A DNA stretch of 64,000 bases from Bacteroidota bacterium (lineage in GTDB: Bacteria > Bacteroidota > Bacteroidia > Chitinophagales > JADJOU01): assembly GCA_016713645.1 (NCBI GenBank), contig JADJOU010000001.1, positions 1 to 64,000 on the forward strand, given 5' to 3'. Shown in pieces: positions 19,725 to 28,125 of the stretch (positions are counted from its first letter, which is position 1; each line of letters begins with the position of its first letter). A program made the translations under genes and the position numbers. The notes beneath the pieces were generated by a model that saw nothing but the letters and a program-made list of their open reading frames with translations, did no database searches and had not been told where the DNA came from.

Positions 19725-19826
19725 TATAAATAAAAACTACCTATTAATTAGGACAAATCTAAACAAAAAAAAGATTCTCCTTATTTTTTTATCTTATTTT
19801 TTGAAAGATGCAATACAGCTCGACGA

Positions 19827-20750
19827 CTAAAACAACTGAAACACGCGCGAAATTGTAAAACCCAATCTAAATTGTCCTTTTAACCAATCGTTTGAAGAGT
19901 ATGGGATAAAATCATTTTCCAATAATCCTGCGCTATTGCTCAGATTAATATGAAATACGTGTCCACCAGTCTCCCACTCAACCCCAATTCCAATCGGCAA
20001 ATAGTAATTTGCAAAATTGATATTGCGCTGATACCTCCATGTCGATATAGGTAAAAAGCAGTCAAATACCATTCCAACTCGCTTTGAAAATTTAATTCTT
20101 CCGGCAATTCCCAATGCAAACAATTCATTTTCATCATAATAATCCACTAAATTTCTGTGAATATATGTGGGCAATATTTCAAGGGAGAAGGATTCTGAGA
20201 ACTTTCTAGCTATAATTCCTTGAACTAGATACGAAGATCTATGAGCAAATTTTTGAATATTACTTACAGCGGAGGAATCATTGGAAGAGGCCATAGAGCT
20301 CAAACAAGCATTTCCATACAAGGTAATTGAAAGGGGATGTTTGTTATTCTTCGTCTGTTCATATATCTTATACTTCATATTCAAATTGTATAATTCTCTC
20401 ACTGGACCAGCCCCTTGCGTTCGACCAATTCCTAATTGCCATTTATCAGTTAGCCCATATTCAAATGCGATAAGAATATCTGTTGCACTGGTGAGCCCAA
20501 AAAAGCTATGTCCTGCATTCCAATCAGCTAAATTGCCAAAGCGATGAGATACTCTAAAATCCAGCGCGTGCTTAGCCACTATCTCGGTTGAATGAGCGTT
20601 GATAATACGCGTAGTTTTAAAAGTATATCGAACAAAGTCTTTTTTTGGATTTGTTTCTTCAGCGATACTGTCTAAAAGATCCAAATCACTTTGTCCATAA
20701 GCAATATTTAGGCATGAGAGGATCATGCATCCGAGTAGAATTTGTTTCAT
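19827..20750 (-). CDS. DUF5777-like outer-membrane beta-barrel protein
   Basis: 307 residues with signal peptide MKQILLGCMILSCLNIAYG. The mature part begins with an acidic linker, then YTFKTTRIINAHSTEI and LDFRVSHRFGNLADW, which are hallmarks of the DUF5777 family of predicted outer-membrane barrels. Alternating hydrophobic strands run to the C-terminal aromatic residue (SRVFQLF). Family function is not established. It follows the YciI-like gene by 10 bases on the same strand, so co-transcription is likely. Confidence 0.7.
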   Translation of the reverse strand: MKQILLGCMILSCLNIAYGQSDLDLLDSIAEETNPKKDFVRYTFKTTRIINAHSTEIVAKHALDFRVSHRFGNLADWNAGHSFFGLTSATDILIAFEYGLTDKWQLGIGRTQGAGPVRELYNLNMKYKIYEQTKNNKHPLSITLYGNACLSSMASSNDSSAVSNIQKFAHRSSYLVQGIIARKFSESFSLEILPTYIHRNLVDYYDENELFALGIAGRIKFSKRVGMVFDCFLPISTWRYQRNINFANYYLPIGIGVEWETGGHVFHINLSNSAGLLENDFIPYSSNDWLKGQFRLGFTISRVFQLF

Positions 20751-20760
20751 TTAAATAAAT

Positions 20761-21087
20761 TTATAATATTGGTCTAAGTTCAATGATATCGCCCATGGCA
20801 TAAGTTGGACATTCTTTGGCTATTTGAATGGCCATTTCTTCATTTTTCACATCAATGATATAGTAGCCACCTATACCTTGTATCCGATCTCGCAATTTTC
20901 CCATTTTAATTTGATCCCCCTCTTCATAAATCAGCAAGCCATCTGGCTCAAGCCCATTGCCGTCGCAGACAATTCCCCTCTCCTCGAGACTCTTATACCA
21001 GTTTCGATGTAAGTCAATGATTTCATTCATCGACTCTTTCGAACGAATAAAATCTAAGTTCTCCCTGATGAATAGAATAAATTTCAT
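20761..21087 (-). CDS. YciI-like (DGPF family) protein
   Basis: Small cytoplasmic protein of 108 residues from ATG 21087 (the frame is open to a TTG at 21135, but MKFILFIREN is the family start). The sequence has the ferredoxin-like layout of YciI/DGPF proteins: KFILFIRE at the start, GGYYIIDVKNEEMAIQIAKECP in the middle and VELRPI-type (IIELRPIL) end. Proteins of this group are small dimeric enzymes or sigma-factor-associated proteins of mostly unknown activity. Close spacing with DUF3089 upstream and DUF5777 downstream suggests an operon. Confidence 0.7.
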   Translation of the reverse strand: MKFILFIRENLDFIRSKESMNEIIDLHRNWYKSLEERGIVCDGNGLEPDGLLIYEEGDQIKMGKLRDRIQGIGGYYIIDVKNEEMAIQIAKECPTYAMGDIIELRPIL

Positions 21088-21144
21088 GGCTTTTACAAAT
21101 ATAGCGCTTTCATCTTCATTTCCAAAAAAGTCCAATTCTTCTTT

Positions 21145-22095
21145 TTATATCTGCTTGAATATCATACCAAAAAAGATTATAATCAGCAAAATGAAGCACT
21201 CTTTCTTTTTAATGATGGGGTAATTTATTTTAACCCACAAAATCCCAGGATATCGCTGAACGATTAACTTATTGGTCAGTCTTGAATTCATCTTATATCC
21301 TTTTGCCCCTAAATGCGAGGACACATTGGTAACGACAGTATCTGTTTCCCAGGTAACTGGATTTGTGCAAATCGCACCTTTATAAAACGAATTGAAATTA
21401 TCGGGAATAAATCCAGTTTTAAAGCAATTCCAACTGACTATCCCGCCAGTTTGTTGGGGGGTTGCGCATTCTAAAATGCTCTTGTAATCACTATTAGGGA
21501 CTGCATATCCAACTAAATATGCCATGACCAATTTATTTTTCAGTGGTTTATCATCAAAAAACTCTTTAAGCAATTTTTTAGCATGAAAGGTCCCTTGACT
21601 GTGTGAGGCAATAATGATGGGCCTTCCGCCATTGTAATTTTCAAGATAATATTCAAAAGCAGTTTTCACATCTGAATAAGCCAGCTCAAGTGCCTTTTCG
21701 CCATTTTTCACGTCATAAAAACTCTTCAATATAGCCTGTCTATAGCGCGGAGCATATATCCTGCATGATTGACTAAAAACAGAAGCCTGATATTTCATAG
21801 GCTTTTTATCTGTTACTTTATTGATTGCAGCATCTTCAATATCTGCATTCCACCTCTCCCCTTTGCTATAAGTAGTTGGGTGTATAAAAAATACATCTAC
21901 TTGCTTCGAGCTATCGTGCACATGCATTTCATCTCTATCGAAATGATCGCATGCATCGACTCTATAGGGTAATGCTGCCCAAGAATGCTGCTTGCTATAA
22001 TTTGGTGGAGTAGGAGTATTATTTGAATCGAAATCCACATCGATTTGCCCGATAAGCGCATTTGAGCATATCAACAAAACCCACAGAAAATTCAT
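21145..22095 (-). CDS. DUF3089 alpha/beta-hydrolase-like secreted protein
   Basis: About 316 residues from ATG 22095, chosen because MNFLWVLLICSNALIG is then a compact signal peptide (an upstream ATG at 22122 is in frame). DUF3089 features: VDVFFIHPTTY near the N-terminus, a conserved Cys-Arg-Ile-Tyr-Ala-Pro-Arg-Tyr-Arg (CRIYAPRYR), the nucleophile elbow ASHSQGTFH, and YLVGYAVP. The Ser elbow points to an alpha/beta hydrolase of unknown substrate in the periplasm. First gene of a probable unit with the YciI-like and DUF5777 genes. Confidence 0.78.
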   Translation of the reverse strand: MNFLWVLLICSNALIGQIDVDFDSNNTPTPPNYSKQHSWAALPYRVDACDHFDRDEMHVHDSSKQVDVFFIHPTTYSKGERWNADIEDAAINKVTDKKPMKYQASVFSQSCRIYAPRYRQAILKSFYDVKNGEKALELAYSDVKTAFEYYLENYNGGRPIIIASHSQGTFHAKKLLKEFFDDKPLKNKLVMAYLVGYAVPNSDYKSILECATPQQTGGIVSWNCFKTGFIPDNFNSFYKGAICTNPVTWETDTVVTNVSSHLGAKGYKMNSRLTNKLIVQRYPGILWVKINYPIIKKKECFILLIIIFFGMIFKQI

Positions 22096-22153
22096 CCTGA
22101 TGACTAAATTCAATCTCAACATGTTTTACGCGCTCTATTTGTTGGCAAGATTA

Positions 22154-22192
22154 CAAAAAAAAAACCTCAACAATCTTTCAATTGTTGAGGTT
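22154..22192 (-). terminator. Terminator of the DUF1573 gene
   Basis: Perfect 12-bp stem (AAACCTCAACAA ... TTGTTGAGGTTT) with a short loop. On the minus strand it is followed by nine or more T. It lies 20 bases past the DUF1573 stop. Confidence 0.88.
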
Positions 22193-22213
22193 TCCATAAA
22201 ATTTAATTTTATA

Positions 22214-22702
22214 TTATTCAGTTACGTCGCCGTGAATTTTCACCACTTTAGCTGGCTCATTTGTAGCATTAGACATTACAGTGACATTCTTTGTAAATGG
22301 ACCTGGTCTATTCGTATCGTAGTTTACATCAATAGAAGCTGTTTTTCCTGGCAATACTGGCTCTTTAGGGCAAGAAGGGACTGTACATCCACATGATCCC
22401 GAACAACCGCTAATAATCAAAGGCTCAGTTCCAGTATTTGTAATAATAAAACTTCTTTTTGGGTCAGAACCTTTTTTGATTGAACCATAATCCAAATCAT
22501 CTGTATTAAAACTGATTCCCGCACCTTTAACTTTTTCAGCTGCAGGCTGAGCAGCAACAGGAACTGCGGCTGGGGCAGCTGAAGTTGCTTTAGCTGCAAC
22601 TTGTGTTTTTTTAGGTTTTGCTGGACTTGCTTTCTTTGCAGTCTGCGCATTGGTCATTGAAAAAAGACCTACTAATGTGATAAGAAAGAATAACTTTTTC
22701 AT
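22214..22702 (-). CDS. DUF1573 domain exported protein
   Basis: 162 residues: signal peptide MKKLFFLITLVGLFSMTNA, an Ala/Pro/Lys-rich linker (residues 20-58), then a DUF1573 domain of about 100 residues (YGSIKKGSDPKRSFIITNTG, EPLIISGCSGSCGCT with clustered Cys, and SNATNEPAKVVKIHG). DUF1573 is an immunoglobulin-like (ASH/MSP-related) fold common in Bacteroidota envelopes; its role is unknown. A minus-strand TACATTTG (22743-22750) sits about 40 bases upstream of the start. Confidence 0.85.
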   Translation of the reverse strand: MKKLFFLITLVGLFSMTNAQTAKKASPAKPKKTQVAAKATSAAPAAVPVAAQPAAEKVKGAGISFNTDDLDYGSIKKGSDPKRSFIITNTGTEPLIISGCSGSCGCTVPSCPKEPVLPGKTASIDVNYDTNRPGPFTKNVTVMSNATNEPAKVVKIHGDVTE

Positions 22703-22742
22703 TGGGTAAATTTATTTTGTTGTTAATAATTTTTATTAAGTG

Positions 22743-22750
22743 CAAATGTA
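22743..22750 (-). promoter_or_regulatory. Candidate -7 element of the DUF1573 gene
   Basis: Minus-strand TACATTTG matches TAnnTTTG. A TTG is present 14 bases further upstream, shorter than the 17-19 seen at the two best promoters here, so support is partial. Confidence 0.45.
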
Positions 22751-22789
22751 GTGCAAGATTGATTCAAAGTTAGTTAAAATATTTTAATT

Positions 22790-23980
22790 CTACATCAAGA
22801 CTTCTTTAACCGCTTCTGCAGCATCTTTCAACTGAATGACAGACTTTACTTTTAAGCCCGATTCATCAATAATTTTTTTCGCCTCAACTGCATTGGTTCC
22901 TTGAAGGCGAACAATAATGGGTACTTGAATATTTCCCATTGCATTGTATGCATCTACGATACCTTGAGCAACGCGATCACATCGAACAATCCCTCCAAAA
23001 ATATTGATTAAAATAGCTTTAACGTTTGGATCTTTCAAAATAATTCTAAATGCTTTCTCTACTCTTTCTGCATTTGCTGTTCCGCCGACATCTAAGAAGT
23101 TGGCAGGTTCGCCCCCACTCAATTTGATGATATCCATTGTGGCCATCGCCAAGCCAGCGCCATTGACCATACAGCCGACATTGCCATCAAGTTTGACATA
23201 ATTCAAGCCATAACTTCCCGCTTCTACTTCTGTAGGATCTTCTTCCCGCAAATCGCGCAATTCAGCGATTTCTTTTTGTCGATACTCTGCATTTTCGTCT
23301 ATACTCATTTTCCCGTCGACAGCGACAATTTGATTGTCAGAAGTCTTCAAACAAGGATTGATTTCCAATAATGAAGCATCAGAACTCATATAGGCATTGT
23401 AGATGCTGCGAATAAATTTAACCATATCCTTAAAGGCATCTCCTTCGAGACCTAAATTAAAGGCGATTTGACGACATTGAAAATCCATTAAACCCAATTG
23501 CGGGTCAATCCAAGTTTTATACAATTTCTCTGGATGATGCTCTGCAACTTCCTCGATATCCATTCCCCCTTCAGTAGAGTAGATGATGACATTCTGCTTT
23601 TTTGTTCTATCCAATAAAATGGATACGTAAAATTCCTTCGTCTCAGTTGGACCAGGATAATACATATCTTGAGCGATTAAAATTCGATTGACCAATTTAC
23701 CTTCCTTGCTCGTCTGAGGAGTTATTAGGTGCATACCCAATATTGCCGAAGCTCTCTCTTTCAATTCATCTAAGTTTTTAGCCAATTTCACACCGCCGCC
23801 TTTACCGCGTCCACCTGCGTGCACTTGTGCCTTCACAATATGCCATTGCGTTCCTGTACTCGCGGTCAAGTCCTTTGCAGCTTGAATTGCAGCGTCTACA
23901 GATTCTACTGCGATTCCCTCTTGAATCTTCGCGCCATATTTCTTAAGTATGTCTTTTGCTTGATGTTCGTGTAAGTTCAT
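22790..23980 (-). CDS. sucC: Succinyl-CoA synthetase beta subunit (ADP-forming)
   Basis: Beta subunit of the TCA-cycle succinyl-CoA ligase that makes ATP or GTP from succinyl-CoA. 396 residues, close to E. coli SucC (388). It begins MNLHEHQAKDILKKYGA (ATP-grasp domain) with KAQVHAGGRGKGGGVKLA, then SLLEINPC and VDGKMSIDENAEYR, and the CoA-ligase part with LDVGGTANAERV and NIFGGIVRCDRVA. The alpha subunit gene sucD is not adjacent, so the two subunits are encoded apart. Confidence 0.96.
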   Translation of the reverse strand: MNLHEHQAKDILKKYGAKIQEGIAVESVDAAIQAAKDLTASTGTQWHIVKAQVHAGGRGKGGGVKLAKNLDELKERASAILGMHLITPQTSKEGKLVNRILIAQDMYYPGPTETKEFYVSILLDRTKKQNVIIYSTEGGMDIEEVAEHHPEKLYKTWIDPQLGLMDFQCRQIAFNLGLEGDAFKDMVKFIRSIYNAYMSSDASLLEINPCLKTSDNQIVAVDGKMSIDENAEYRQKEIAELRDLREEDPTEVEAGSYGLNYVKLDGNVGCMVNGAGLAMATMDIIKLSGGEPANFLDVGGTANAERVEKAFRIILKDPNVKAILINIFGGIVRCDRVAQGIVDAYNAMGNIQVPIIVRLQGTNAVEAKKIIDESGLKVKSVIQLKDAAEAVKEVLM

Positions 23981-24056
23981 ATATCAATTTGAAAGATGCG
24001 AAAATAGAAAAATATTCTTCATCCTCTTTATAAAGTATAAAATACGCAAAATAGAA

Positions 24057-24064
24057 TAGTTTTG
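24057..24064 (+). promoter_or_regulatory. Candidate -7 element of the EamA transporter
   Basis: TAGTTTTG matches TAnnTTTG 17 bases upstream of ATG 24082; no TTG box at the expected distance. Confidence 0.4.
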
Positions 24065-24081
24065 GCGCGTTAATTTCCAAG

Positions 24082-24942
24082 ATGATTGAATTAGTCCTTT
24101 GTGTAATCACGTGCTCTTCCTTGCTCTTATTTTTCAAAATATTCGAAAAATACCATATTGATTTTTTTCAGGCCATTGTTTTCAATTATATTACTTGTGC
24201 CCTATTGGGTGTGCTCTTCATTGACATAAATCATCTAGCTTATGAGCCTAAACCTTGGATGCCTATAGCGATTGCGCTTGGCTCACTCTTTATTTCCATA
24301 TTTTATTTAAGTAGTCAAACCACCCGTTTGCTCGGCATTTCCACGGCGACCATCGCGATGAAACTAGCGGTCGTGTTTCCCATTATCATCGGCATGTTTA
24401 TCTATGGAGAGAGAGCTGCTTTCAGCAAAATCATAGGCATTGTCCTCGCTTTGGTGGCTGTAATTCTTTGTTCATGGAAGGAGAGAAACCACCACGAATT
24501 CAATATCAAGCTATTGCTCTATCCTATGGCTGTATGGCTAGGTTCAGGAGCATGTGATAGCCTTGTCCAATATGCTAAAATTCACAATTTTCAAAAAAAT
24601 GGCTCAGAGGCTTTTATCATGATTGTATTTGCCATTGCCGCATTATGGGGGCTGATCATACTGCTTTTCAACCGCAATACTATTCGAATTAAAAATATTA
24701 TTGGAGGAATTTCACTGGGGATTCCCAACTACTTCACCATGTATTTTGTATTTAAAGCCATGACAGCGCTCAAAGAGCAATATCAGATCGATAGCTCTAT
24801 TTTTTTTCCCATCAACAATATTTCCATCGTGCTGGTGAGCACTGCTATTGCCGTCCTTTTTTTTAAGGAGAAATTATCTCAAAAAAACCTTTTAGGCTTA
24901 ATCCTCGCTGTGATTGCAACCTTGCTGCTCTTTATTGACTGA
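24082..24942 (+). CDS. EamA/DMT-family membrane transporter
   Basis: 286 residues with about ten hydrophobic helices in the two-fold EamA arrangement. GISTATIAMKLAVVFPIIIGM ends the first repeat; the second closes with FFKEKLSQKNLLGLILAVIA, the usual EamA end (acidic/basic FxxEKLSxxxxxG). Proteins of this superfamily export metabolites or nucleotide sugars; substrate unknown. Divergent from sucC and convergent with the acyl-CoA synthetase, whose stop is 3 bases from its own. Confidence 0.85.
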   Translation: MIELVLCVITCSSLLLFFKIFEKYHIDFFQAIVFNYITCALLGVLFIDINHLAYEPKPWMPIAIALGSLFISIFYLSSQTTRLLGISTATIAMKLAVVFPIIIGMFIYGERAAFSKIIGIVLALVAVILCSWKERNHHEFNIKLLLYPMAVWLGSGACDSLVQYAKIHNFQKNGSEAFIMIVFAIAALWGLIILLFNRNTIRIKNIIGGISLGIPNYFTMYFVFKAMTALKEQYQIDSSIFFPINNISIVLVSTAIAVLFFKEKLSQKNLLGLILAVIATLLLFID

Positions 24943-24944
24943 AA

Positions 24945-26615
24945 CTAGAAGAATATGACATCCTTATTCTCTTCAAATTTTAAAGACAAATACTTCTTAT
25001 CCACTTCGCGCCGTTTTACTTTTAATGTTGGGGTCAGCATATTGTTCTCATTTGTCCATGGTTCTCGCTCGAGCACTAAGCGCGCTAGTTTCTCATGATT
25101 TGGCAAAACCGAATTAGTCTGAATGAGCAAATCCCTAAAAATCTGCTCCAATTCACTTTCAGGTTTTTCTTTGGCTAATTCAGTTAGCACAATGATCGCC
25201 ATTGGTTGCTCAAGGCCATTTCCAATCACACATGCCTGCTCAACTAAGATATGACTGGCAATGCATTTTTCAGCAACACTTGGTACGACAAATTTTCCTT
25301 TAGATGTTTTAAATGTATCTGATATTCTGCCCGTAATTTTCAAGTAATTATTCTCCAATTCGCCACTATCACCCGTATACAACCAACCTTCTTTTAAAAC
25401 ACTGCGGGTCATCTCCTCATTTTTATAATAGCCCTTCATTAGCCATGGCGCTCGCATAATTATTTCTCCAGAGGAGGCGTCAATTTTCACTTCCACCTTA
25501 GGCAGCAATTTCCCCACAAAACCGTCTTTTCTCTCTCCGAATGGCATTAAAGCGCATCCTCCGCAATTCTCCGTCATGCCATAGACTTCGTGAATACGGA
25601 TATCTAATTCCCAAAACCAATTTTTAATTTCATCCGAGCAATATGCGGCCCCCGTCAAGATGACTTTAGCCTCCGATAAGCCTAATGCAATTTTTATCTT
25701 GCGTTTAATTAAAGAAGAAATCAACGGCAATTTTAATAGGATTTTAAGCGTATTCGCAGACATTTTCTGCAAAATCCCCTGCTGAAACTTCATCCATATT
25801 CTCGGCACTGCTAAAAATACGGTAGGGCGGATTGATTGAATATTATCAGTAAAACTTTGAACACTTTCGATAAAAGATATAGGGGCGCCGCTGACAATCG
25901 CCGCCACTTCGACAATGATTCGCTCAGCAATATGATTAAGTGGAAGATAAGAAACATAGCGATGATTGGCAAATTCAAATATCTTAATATCGGCGTGCTC
26001 ACCTTCATTGACAATGATTTTAATGGGCGTACCATGCTGAATGATGGCTCCTTTAGATAATCCAGTGGTCCCTGAAGTATAAATAATCGTCCATAAATCA
26101 TCGAGTGATGGATGACAAATTTCATCAACAGGAGCAATAATCTTCATTATTTCGTCCCAATCTCTTCCTAAATCAACCTTTGCATTCCCCTCATAATGCT
26201 TCATTTTTATAAGTTGAATACCATCAGGTATGCCTTTTTTGAGTGATGCCCATTCATCGAGTTTTCCGATAAAAAGTGCTTTTGAATCAGATTGAATCAA
26301 CAACTCACCCAATTGATCTGCAGGAATATTTGCAAAAAACGGACCCGAAACCATCCCTCCCATCATAATCGCCAAATCCGCAATAATCCATTCAGGACAA
26401 TTTTTAGAGATAATAGCAATATGATCTCCTTTAATCAAACCAATCGAATGCATATAGCTGACCAACTTACGCGATGCCAATCCGACCTCTTGAAAAGTCA
26501 TTTCTATCCAAGAATTCCCTTGAGGCATTCTCAAAAAGACAGCATCTGGGGTGTTTCTCTCCCATTGTAAGAAATAAGCTAAAATGGATTGTTCAAGAAT
26601 TTTGTACTTCGACAT
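24945..26615 (-). CDS. AMP-dependent acyl-CoA synthetase (long-chain type)
   Basis: ANL-superfamily enzyme of 556 residues that activates a carboxylic acid through an acyl-AMP. It has the P-loop-like motif TIIYTSGTTGLSKGAI, the adenylate-binding motif EVYGMTENCGG, GWLYTGDSGELENNYLKITGR (A8/hinge region) and TSKGKFV with the catalytic Lys region. The closest family is the long-chain fatty acid--CoA ligase/FAA1-like group typical of Bacteroidota, but substrate chain length is inferred. No beta-oxidation gene is adjacent. Confidence 0.87.
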   Translation of the reverse strand: MSKYKILEQSILAYFLQWERNTPDAVFLRMPQGNSWIEMTFQEVGLASRKLVSYMHSIGLIKGDHIAIISKNCPEWIIADLAIMMGGMVSGPFFANIPADQLGELLIQSDSKALFIGKLDEWASLKKGIPDGIQLIKMKHYEGNAKVDLGRDWDEIMKIIAPVDEICHPSLDDLWTIIYTSGTTGLSKGAIIQHGTPIKIIVNEGEHADIKIFEFANHRYVSYLPLNHIAERIIVEVAAIVSGAPISFIESVQSFTDNIQSIRPTVFLAVPRIWMKFQQGILQKMSANTLKILLKLPLISSLIKRKIKIALGLSEAKVILTGAAYCSDEIKNWFWELDIRIHEVYGMTENCGGCALMPFGERKDGFVGKLLPKVEVKIDASSGEIIMRAPWLMKGYYKNEEMTRSVLKEGWLYTGDSGELENNYLKITGRISDTFKTSKGKFVVPSVAEKCIASHILVEQACVIGNGLEQPMAIIVLTELAKEKPESELEQIFRDLLIQTNSVLPNHEKLARLVLEREPWTNENNMLTPTLKVKRREVDKKYLSLKFEENKDVIFF

Positions 26616-26632
26616 TGAATGATTTAAAGAAT

Positions 26633-26668
26633 AAAAAAAGCCTTGTAATAAAAAGTATTACAAGGCTT
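26633..26668 (-). terminator. Terminator of the AtpZ/T9SS cargo operon
   Basis: Hairpin AGCCTTGTAAT/ATTACAAGGCT followed on the minus strand by seven T. It lies just past the stop of the T9SS cargo gene and before the acyl-CoA synthetase. Confidence 0.85.
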
Positions 26669-26689
26669 AAATTTATAGATTTTTTTTTA

Positions 26690-27189
26690 TTATCTATTCA
26701 AGACTATTTTCCCCATGCTATTGAACCATCCTTTCGGTCCAAGAACTTTGAATTGCCACATGTAGAGACCTGCTGGTTGAACAACATTTTTATATTTTCC
26801 ATCCCATCCTTTTGAGAGGTCTCTCGTGCTAAACACTTTCTCGCCTTTTTTATTGATGATCCAAAATTCAATATTTTTTCCACCACAATTAATAAATGTT
26901 GGTAAAAATACATCATCTCGTCCATCGCCATTCGGAGAAAAACTTGGTCCATGCCAAATCTCACAACCAGAAGCCTTTGCAGGTCTTTGCGTCGTGGTAA
27001 CTTTCTTGGTAACTTTCTGTGGTACTGGATTTTGCTTTATTAGGGTCAGAAGAACTCAACATTTCAGTCTCTTCAGCAGTAGGGATTTTCAGGATTCATT
27101 GCTATCAACTCCTCATCTGCTTGAGCAAATGAGCAGTTAACAAAAAGTAATGTCAAAAAAGCAAGGCTAAATACTTGTTTCATTTTCAT
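26690..27189 (-). CDS. Short T9SS type B secreted protein, frameshifted
   Basis: Start MKMKQVFSLAFLTLLFVNCSFAQA (ATG 27187-27189) is a signal peptide. The frame changes near 27083 and again near 27037, after which PVPQKVTKKVTTTQRPAKAS leads into a CHU_C-like sorting domain: SFSPNGDGRDDVFLPTF, NIEFWIINKKGEKVFSTRD, PAGLYMWQFKVLGPKG, ending GKIVLNR. The product is only about 165 residues, mostly sorting domain, so the cargo part is very small. Its start overlaps the last 23 bases of the AtpI-like gene, suggesting co-transcription. Whether the frame breaks are assembly errors cannot be settled from this sequence. Confidence 0.65.
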
Positions 27190-27517
27190 TGTATTTTTGG
27201 GTGATTATTGTTACAATGAGGAATGTATTAAGGATGTATGAAAATAGCAAGGGAAAAGCGTAAATTTTTCCCCAATTAAGGTAAAAAACAAAATAAAAGA
27301 GTATAGAAACCATACTCAACATCTTCAGAAAGATGCTCCCATAAAGGAATTGCATAAAAGAAGTCGTCCCTTTACTTTTTATTGATTTACTTATCAACAA
27401 ATAACTAACAAGGGCTATTGCGAAAAAACTGCCCAGGATAATGAGTGCTTTTTGATAGTCTGGAAATAGAAATGCGGTGAGGAAAAGTAGACCATTTCCT
27501 ATTAATAATTTAATCAC
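27167..27517 (-). CDS. AtpI-like small membrane protein
   Basis: 116 residues with four hydrophobic helices (LLIGNGLLFLTAFLF, ALIILGSFFAIALVSYLL, FLKMLSMVSILFYFVFYL, FPLLFSYILNTFLIVTII). Position directly after AtpZ (8-base overlap) and topology match the hypothetical membrane proteins and AtpI-type F0 assembly factors found before atpB in Bacteroidota. The F0F1 genes themselves do not follow here. Confidence 0.55.
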   Translation of the reverse strand: MIKLLIGNGLLFLTAFLFPDYQKALIILGSFFAIALVSYLLISKSIKSKGTTSFMQFLYGSIFLKMLSMVSILFYFVFYLNWGKIYAFPLLFSYILNTFLIVTIITQKYNENETSI

Positions 27518-27728
27518 GTTCTGATTTCAATATGCCTTTGATGATACTATAAATAGCTGCTGCAAGAAAAATAACTGCAAAAAAAGCAGTGGCATAAGGG
27601 GTTTGATTTTTCATTTTCTTATCTGCCCATCTTCCTATCAATGCACCAATACCTGCAGCACCGAGCAATTGAAATGCCATTCCCGCGTACTTCATATATG
27701 CATTGAACTTTGAGTTATTATTCTCCAT
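27510..27728 (-). CDS. atpZ: AtpZ/AtpI family protein
   Basis: 72 residues with two membrane helices and a glycine-rich first helix (FQLLGAAGIGALIGRWAD), then ATAFFAVIFLAAAIYSI, typical of AtpZ. In many bacteria AtpZ lies at the head of the F1F0-ATP synthase operon and aids Mg2+ handling or assembly of F0. Here it is between bactofilin (2-base gap) and an AtpI-like gene. No atpB, atpE or other synthase gene is nearby in this window. Confidence 0.75.
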   Translation of the reverse strand: MENNNSKFNAYMKYAGMAFQLLGAAGIGALIGRWADKKMKNQTPYATAFFAVIFLAAAIYSIIKGILKSERD

Positions 27729-27730
27729 GT

Positions 27731-28084
27731 TTAAGCCATTGAAATTTGTGCTTCGATAACTGCGCCTTCTTCTACGACAATTTTCTGCGTTTTGATTACG
27801 CCGTCAACTGAAGCTGTTTTGGTCAATTTTAAGACTTCTGCCACTATGATATTTCCTTTTACTTTGCCATCGAGATTTCCATTTTGACAGCGAACATCCC
27901 CTAAAACTTCACCCGTTTGGCCAACAACCAAGCGGCCAGAGGTCACGATATTGCCCTTAATCTTCCCATCGATGCGAATATCGCCATCAGACATCATGTT
28001 TCCATCAATGGATGTGCCAACACCAATGGTGTTCATTGTTTGCATATTAAATGCTTGGGCGCTCTCTTCTTTTTTTCCGAACAT
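27731..28084 (-). CDS. Bactofilin
   Basis: Polymer-forming cytoskeletal protein (DUF583/bactofilin) of 117 residues. The central beta-helix repeats are visible as IDGKIKGNIVTSGRLVVGQ, GEVLGDVRCQNGNLDGKVKGN and VDGVIKTQKIVVEEGAVIEA. Bactofilins form nucleotide-independent filaments at the membrane, often with M23 peptidases that they scaffold. The gene just upstream is an M23-like N-terminal fragment, in keeping with that pairing. Confidence 0.92.
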   Translation of the reverse strand: MFGKKEESAQAFNMQTMNTIGVGTSIDGNMMSDGDIRIDGKIKGNIVTSGRLVVGQTGEVLGDVRCQNGNLDGKVKGNIIVAEVLKLTKTASVDGVIKTQKIVVEEGAVIEAQISMA

Positions 28085-28125
28085 AATCTAACTAATTTTG
28101 AAATAAATCGTTTACAATCAACGAT

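Noticed and set aside
26474..26815. 113-residue plus-strand frame across the acyl-CoA synthetase start and terminator
   Set aside because: It runs antisense through the synthetase start and the T9SS terminator, with no start signal or protein features.
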